From: Chitinophagaceae bacterium
Lineage (GTDB): Bacteria; Bacteroidota; Bacteroidia; Chitinophagales; Chitinophagaceae
Assembly (NCBI GenBank): GCA_016786965.1
Contig: JAEUVL010000382.1
Coordinates: 1 to 8,952 of the forward strand
DNA length: 8,952 bases
Direction: 5' to 3'
Part shown: piece after piece, positions 4,903-8,952 of the stretch
Position numbering within the stretch: the first letter of the stretch is position 1
Layout: every line of letters starts with the position of its first letter
Program-made: the position numbers and the translations under genes
Notes under the pieces: generated by a model
What the model saw: the letters and a program-made list of their open reading frames with translations, nothing else
Database searches by the model: none
Told to the model about the DNA's origin: nothing

Positions 4903-5712
4903 TTGCCGCTCATCACCCTTACTTCAGATATAGGCAGCCCCGATTACCTGGTGGGAGCAGTAAAGGCGCAATTATTACAGATCAACCCCGCCTTTACCAT
5001 CGTTGATATTTCACACAATATTCCTCCTTTCAACTACCCGCAGGCAGCTTATGTATGCCGCGGCGCTATAAAGAATTTTCCCGAATTCACTTACCATCTT
5101 ATCCTGGTAAATCTCTTTGAAAAGAAACCGGAACAACTGTTGCTGGCTTTTCATAACAATCAATATATCCTTTGCGCTGATAACGGGCTGCTTACTATGA
5201 TACTGGAGGAATCGCCTGAAATAGTGATCGGCATCCCGTTGGAAAAAACGGTTACCAAAAACACCACTTATCTTACATCTGCCATGGGAAAAGCCATCAA
5301 CCAATTGGTAAATGGCGAATCCATCAAAGACGTGGGCATACCAGATGTTAGTTATATTGAAAAACGCCACCTGCGGCCGGTACTGGAAAGCAATTCCATT
5401 GAAGGGCAGATCATCTTTATCGACAGTTTTGAAAATGTGATCGTCAATATTACTCATGATCAATTTGAAGAACAGCGAAAAGGAAGAAGTTTCCGAATCG
5501 TATTTAAGCGGGATGAAATGATAGACCGCATCAGTGAGAGCTATGCAGATGTGGCCGAAGGCGAAAAACTGGCCCTCTTCAACAGTGCCGGTTATTTGGA
5601 GATTGCCATCAACAAAGGCAATGCTGCCGGGCTGTTTGGCCTCAAAGGGTTCTCGGAGAAAATGCGGCAGGGGCAGCTTTCCTACCAGACCATTAAGGTC
5701 TATTTTGAGTAA
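4903..5712 (+). CDS. SAM hydroxide adenosyltransferase (DUF62) family protein
   Basis: The 269-residue product matches the two-domain DUF62/SAM hydrolase family. Its N-terminus ITLTSDIGSPDYLVGAVK (D9, D14) is the SAM-binding start. It is followed by IVDISHNIPPF (D35), QAAYVCRG (R53), ADNGLL (92-97) and the C-terminal FIDSFENVIVNIT (D174, N178, N182). Characterised members hydrolyse S-adenosylmethionine to adenosine and methionine; fluorinase and chlorinase are relatives. Two family motifs are altered: the usual VDPGVG loop reads VNLFEKK (69-75), and the FHGRD-type segment with the catalytic His reads TYLTSAMGK (122-130). Activity is therefore uncertain. TTG at 4903 must be the start: a stop lies in frame at 4888-4890, and there is no ATG before the conserved N-terminus. 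The 4790-4902 gap shows no clear promoter, so co-transcription with the SDR gene is possible. Confidence 0.88.
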   Translation: MPLITLTSDIGSPDYLVGAVKAQLLQINPAFTIVDISHNIPPFNYPQAAYVCRGAIKNFPEFTYHLILVNLFEKKPEQLLLAFHNNQYILCADNGLLTMILEESPEIVIGIPLEKTVTKNTTYLTSAMGKAINQLVNGESIKDVGIPDVSYIEKRHLRPVLESNSIEGQIIFIDSFENVIVNITHDQFEEQRKGRSFRIVFKRDEMIDRISESYADVAEGEKLALFNSAGYLEIAINKGNAAGLFGLKGFSEKMRQGQLSYQTIKVYFE

Positions 5713-5859
5713 TACATCATTGCTGTTTTACTTATTATAATGGGTCTGCCTGAACACCCTTTTCCGGACTTTTCTTTCCCCTGTTTATCATTTCGCAATA
5801 CCCTCCGGGTAAAATTCCTAAATCTGTGTGACCGGAACTAAAATCTACCTCTGAAACCC

Positions 5860-5867
5860 TATTTTTG
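5860..5867 (+). promoter_or_regulatory. -7 promoter element for the DUF2723 gene
   Basis: TATTTTTG matches TAnnTTTG exactly, 58 bases before the ATG at 5926, giving a leader of about 50 bases from a start near 5874. No good TTG is found at -33. The rest of the 5713-5925 gap shows no gene and no convincing terminator after DUF62. Confidence 0.5.
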
Positions 5868-5878
5868 CTGTCTCCCAA

Positions 5879-5896
5879 CCACGAAACACATCGTGG
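5879..5896 (+). repeat. Inverted repeat in the DUF2723 leader
   Basis: CCACGA (5879-5884) and TCGTGG (5891-5896) form a perfect 6-bp stem with a 6-base loop. It lies just downstream of the predicted transcription start and 29 bases before the start codon. It could be an operator-like dyad, a 5' stabilising hairpin, or chance. Confidence 0.4.
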
Positions 5897-5925
5897 AATC
5901 GGGCAGCTATCAAAATCAAGCAATT

Positions 5926-8900
5926 ATGAACTTCAGAAAAGTCAATAACATTACCGGATGGGTCATTTTTCTCATTGCCCTGGCTATCTATTTTCTTACC
6001 CGTGAGGCCAGAGGTAGCCTGTGGGATACAGGAGAGTTTATCGCCAGCGCTAAAGGAGTGCAACTACCACACCCTCCAGGTGCGCCGCTGTTCGTGTTGC
6101 TGGGCCGTTTCTTTATCATTCTTTTTGGTGATAACGGGCAAACAGCAGCCAGTGCAGTCAACTTTATGAGTGCCCTGGCCAGTGCCGGCACTATTTTATT
6201 CCTTTTCTGGAGTGTAACACACTTTGCCCGCAAGATGTTTGTAGGCGTAGGTGAAGAATTGAACAGCAGTCAGCTGTTTACCACCATGGGGGCCGGTGCA
6301 GTAGGTGCCCTGGCCTACACATTCAGTGATTCGTTCTGGTTTAGTGCTGTGGAAGGTGAGGTATACGCACTATCATCCTTCTTTACTGCATTAGTGTTCT
6401 GGATCATGCTGAAATGGGAACATGCAGATGAAAAAGCCGGAATGGACCCATATGCCAAAGCGAGAAGCGACCGCTGGATCGTGTTATTCTTCTTTATGAT
6501 GGGATTATCCATCGGCGTTCACTTATTGAACCTCTTGTGTATCCCCGCTGCGGTAATGATTTATTACTACCGCCGTTATACAGTTAGCACCAAAGGAGCT
6601 ATTGTCGCTTTCCTGATCGGCTGTTTGATAACCGGACTGGTTCAGTTGGGCGTGATACAATACTCGATGAAAGCCGCCGGTATTTTCGATGTGGTGTTTG
6701 TAAACAAACTGGGAATGCCTTTCTTCTCCGGGTTTGCAATTTATTTTATTGCATTAGCTGCTCTGTTTACCTGGGCACTGCGTTTCAATGAAAAAAATAT
6801 CTCACAAGCCAAAATGATGATCTGGTTTGGTTTGTTCCTGTTCTTATCCGCCTTACCTTTTATCTACCTGCCGGGTGTGGGAGTAAAGATCCTCAGCTTG
6901 CTGCTCATCATTGCACTGGCTGTTGTTATTGGTTATTTCTTAAAGGCTTCCGCACTTAAGATCATCAAACTATCTCTCTGGTGCTATGCCTTTATGATGC
7001 TGGGCTACTTTATGTACTTCACCACCATGATCCGCTCCAATGCCAACCCGGTAGTGGACATGAATAACGTGGACAACCCGATCAACCTGGTCTATTATCT
7101 CAGCCGCGAACAATATGGTGAAGCACCGCTTTTATACGGGCCCCATTTTTCTGCTGATTATAAATTTGCTGATGACGGCAACGTGGAATTTCAGAATGGC
7201 GAAATGAAATATGTAAGGGGTAAAGACAAATACATTCCTATCGGTATTGAAAGAAAACCAAAATACCAGAGTGCAGATATGCAGCTTTTCCCCCGTATAT
7301 GGGACAGCAGCAATGACCAGTACCATGCAGAATTTTATGCAGAATGGTTAAACCTGGATACAGAAAAAAGCCCCATCACCGGCCGCGACCGCTACGTACC
7401 ACCCTCCTTTGGTGATAATATGGAATGGTTCTTTAGCTACCAGATGAGCTTTATGTACTGGCGCTACTTTATGTGGAATTTTGCCGGTAAGCAAAATGAT
7501 ATACAAGGTCTCGGCAATAAACGGGATGGTAACTGGATCAGTGGTATCTCCATCATCGATAACAAACGCCTCGGCGATCAATCCATGATGCCGCCAAGCC
7601 TTAAAAAGAATAAAGCACACAATAAACTGTATATGCTGCCCTTTATACTTGGTATCATTGGTTGCGTGTACCAGTTCCTGCGGAATAAAAAAGACTGGGT
7701 GGTTAATTTCCTCCTGTTCTTCTTTACCGGTGTGGCAGTAGTATTGTACCTGAACCAGCCAGGCAACCAGCCCCGTGAACGGGACTATGCTTACGTGGGA
7801 TCTTTCTACGCCTTTGCTGTGTGGATCGGTCTTTCTGTGGTAGCACTGGTAAAACTGGCCAGGGATAAAGCCGACAAACTAACTTTCCAAAATACAATGA
7901 TATATGGAAGTGCATTAACCTTCGTCATCACATTGATGAGCTGTTTACCTGCCGGTAGCGGCGGCGAAGCCTTGATGGTGTCCATATTCGTAACAGCCAT
8001 TTTTGCTGCTGTTACTGCTGCACTTACCTTCCTGTTGCGGGCAGCTTCTTCCAATGGGGAGAACAGCAAGATCCTTAACATCGGCGCTACCGTTGCCGGC
8101 CTGGCTGTAACCTTACTCATGGCACAGCAGGTATGGGATGATCACGACAGGAGCGATAAGACCACCGCTCCCGATATGGCCAAAAATTACCTGGAAAGTT
8201 GCGCACCCAATGCGGTTATATTCACCTTCGGCGATAACGACACCTACCCGCTGTGGTATGCACAAGAAGTGGAAGGCATCCGGAAAGATATCAGGGTCAT
8301 CAATAACAGCCTCTTGGGTATTGATTGGTATATAAACCAGCTTCGCTATAAAGTGAACGATGCTGATTCGCTGGATGTGCTTTGGACGCCAGAGCAAATA
8401 GAAGGACATAACAGGGAGTTTCTCCGTTACCGCCAGCAGGGCGACCCTAATCAATTCTACGATCTCTACCAGGTAATGAAAGAGGTGCTGGGCAAACCAA
8501 GGATAGATGAGGAAACCAAAAGAGATGTCGGCTATGGCAGCTTCCCGGTATCCAAATTCAAAGTACCGGTAAATATTGAGCAGGCTAAAAAGAATGGTCT
8601 TTTCAATGCTTCCGACAGCGCCTTAAGCGAAATGGTATTTGAAATTCCGCAGAACAAACTAAGCGGCGGCCTGGTAAAAAGTGATTTCATAATCCTCAAC
8701 ATCATTGCCAGCAATGCGGCTAACGGATGGAAGCGACCTATTTACTTCACATCTCCCTTTGGAGAATTGGGCTTTTCACAATACCTGCGTAAAGATGGTT
8801 TGTCTTATCGTCTTGTACCGGTAGCTAATAAGTTCCCGCAGCAAAACTGGATCGTGGACCAGGCATTGCGCCAGGTAAAAATGGGTGGCACACAGATCAG

Positions 8901-8952
8901 GGACAACAACACCGACTTCATGTATAATAACCTGATGACGAAGTTTGAATTT
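5926..8952 (+). CDS. DUF2723 family multi-pass membrane protein (TMEM260-like GT-C type), 3' end missing
   Basis: The frame stays open for 1009 codons to the right edge with no stop. After a membrane segment at residues 11-27 comes SLWDTGEFIASAKGVQLPHP (31-50). D34/E37 and H49 in this first outer loop resemble the acidic catalytic region of GT-C glycosyltransferases. Many hydrophobic helices follow to about residue 370, then a soluble stretch. A second membrane block contains NQPRERDYAYVGSFYAF (about 610-628), and the C-terminal soluble part contains FGDNDTYPLWYAQEVEG (from about 768). These are signatures of DUF2723. The human relative TMEM260 is a protein O-mannosyltransferase, so a role in transferring sugar from a lipid carrier to exported proteins or envelope glycans is a reasonable inference. 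Bacteroidota members usually have about 1000-1200 residues, so little is probably missing. ATG 5926 directly precedes the first helix and has an upstream -7 box. Confidence 0.9.
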   Translation, partial: MNFRKVNNITGWVIFLIALAIYFLTREARGSLWDTGEFIASAKGVQLPHPPGAPLFVLLGRFFIILFGDNGQTAASAVNFMSALASAGTILFLFWSVTHFARKMFVGVGEELNSSQLFTTMGAGAVGALAYTFSDSFWFSAVEGEVYALSSFFTALVFWIMLKWEHADEKAGMDPYAKARSDRWIVLFFFMMGLSIGVHLLNLLCIPAAVMIYYYRRYTVSTKGAIVAFLIGCLITGLVQLGVIQYSMKAAGIFDVVFVNKLGMPFFSGFAIYFIALAALFTWALRFNEKNISQAKMMIWFGLFLFLSALPFIYLPGVGVKILSLLLIIALAVVIGYFLKASALKIIKLSLWCYAFMMLGYFMYFTTMIRSNANPVVDMNNVDNPINLVYYLSREQYGEAPLLYGPHFSADYKFADDGNVEFQNGEMKYVRGKDKYIPIGIERKPKYQSADMQLFPRIWDSSNDQYHAEFYAEWLNLDTEKSPITGRDRYVPPSFGDNMEWFFSYQMSFMYWRYFMWNFAGKQNDIQGLGNKRDGNWISGISIIDNKRLGDQSMMPPSLKKNKAHNKLYMLPFILGIIGCVYQFLRNKKDWVVNFLLFFFTGVAVVLYLNQPGNQPRERDYAYVGSFYAFAVWIGLSVVALVKLARDKADKLTFQNTMIYGSALTFVITLMSCLPAGSGGEALMVSIFVTAIFAAVTAALTFLLRAASSNGENSKILNIGATVAGLAVTLLMAQQVWDDHDRSDKTTAPDMAKNYLESCAPNAVIFTFGDNDTYPLWYAQEVEGIRKDIRVINNSLLGIDWYINQLRYKVNDADSLDVLWTPEQIEGHNREFLRYRQQGDPNQFYDLYQVMKEVLGKPRIDEETKRDVGYGSFPVSKFKVPVNIEQAKKNGLFNASDSALSEMVFEIPQNKLSGGLVKSDFIILNIIASNAANGWKRPIYFTSPFGELGFSQYLRKDGLSYRLVPVANKFPQQNWIVDQALRQVKMGGTQIRDNNTDFMYNNLMTKFEF

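Noticed and set aside
5735..5923. Minus-strand open frame of 62 codons in the gap before DUF2723
   Set aside because: It has no recognisable motif and overlaps the -7 box and dyad of the DUF2723 leader. A chance frame is the simpler reading.

Overview
The window looks like a chromosomal segment from a member of the Bacteroidota, most likely close to the Chitinophagaceae. That placement is inferred. The support is a set of family types common in that phylum (DUF3810, DUF2723, a cysteine-free ribosomal protein L32), several upstream boxes matching the phylum's TAnnTTTG -7 promoter element, the lack of clear Shine-Dalgarno sites, and a tRNA gene without an encoded CCA end. No phage structural gene, integrase, IS transposase or CRISPR array was seen.

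Layout. Positions 1-1253 (minus strand) hold a probable two-gene unit: a DUF3810 membrane protein with a HExxH zinc-peptidase motif, followed 30 bases on by the first 48 codons of a TspO/MBR gene that runs off the left edge. A divergent AT-rich intergenic region leads into the conserved plus-strand cluster DUF177 (YceD-like) - rpmF - plsX (1414-3307). This cluster links ribosome and envelope-lipid functions in many bacteria, but fabH, its usual next member, is not here.

Positions 3432-3934 are the most unusual part. A complete tRNA-Lys(UUU) gene with a good promoter is followed by a small GIY-YIG nuclease gene, and then by an exact 37-bp second copy of the tRNA's 3' portion. Each copy runs into its own, different terminator-like hairpin. 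The arrangement resembles a 336-bp element inserted at a tRNA gene so that the tRNA is regenerated and the displaced 3' end is left behind, but the only gene it carries is a GIY-YIG nuclease of 86 residues.

The right half is plus strand: a classical short-chain dehydrogenase/reductase (3980-4789), a DUF62/SAM hydroxide adenosyltransferase-family protein with a TTG start and some non-canonical motifs (4903-5712), and the first 1009 codons of a large multi-pass DUF2723 protein (5926-end). The DUF2723 family is related to TMEM260-type GT-C protein O-mannosyltransferases. No gene-free stretch exceeds 300 bases; the longest gaps (3308-3497 and 5713-5925) hold promoter motifs and little else that I can recognise.
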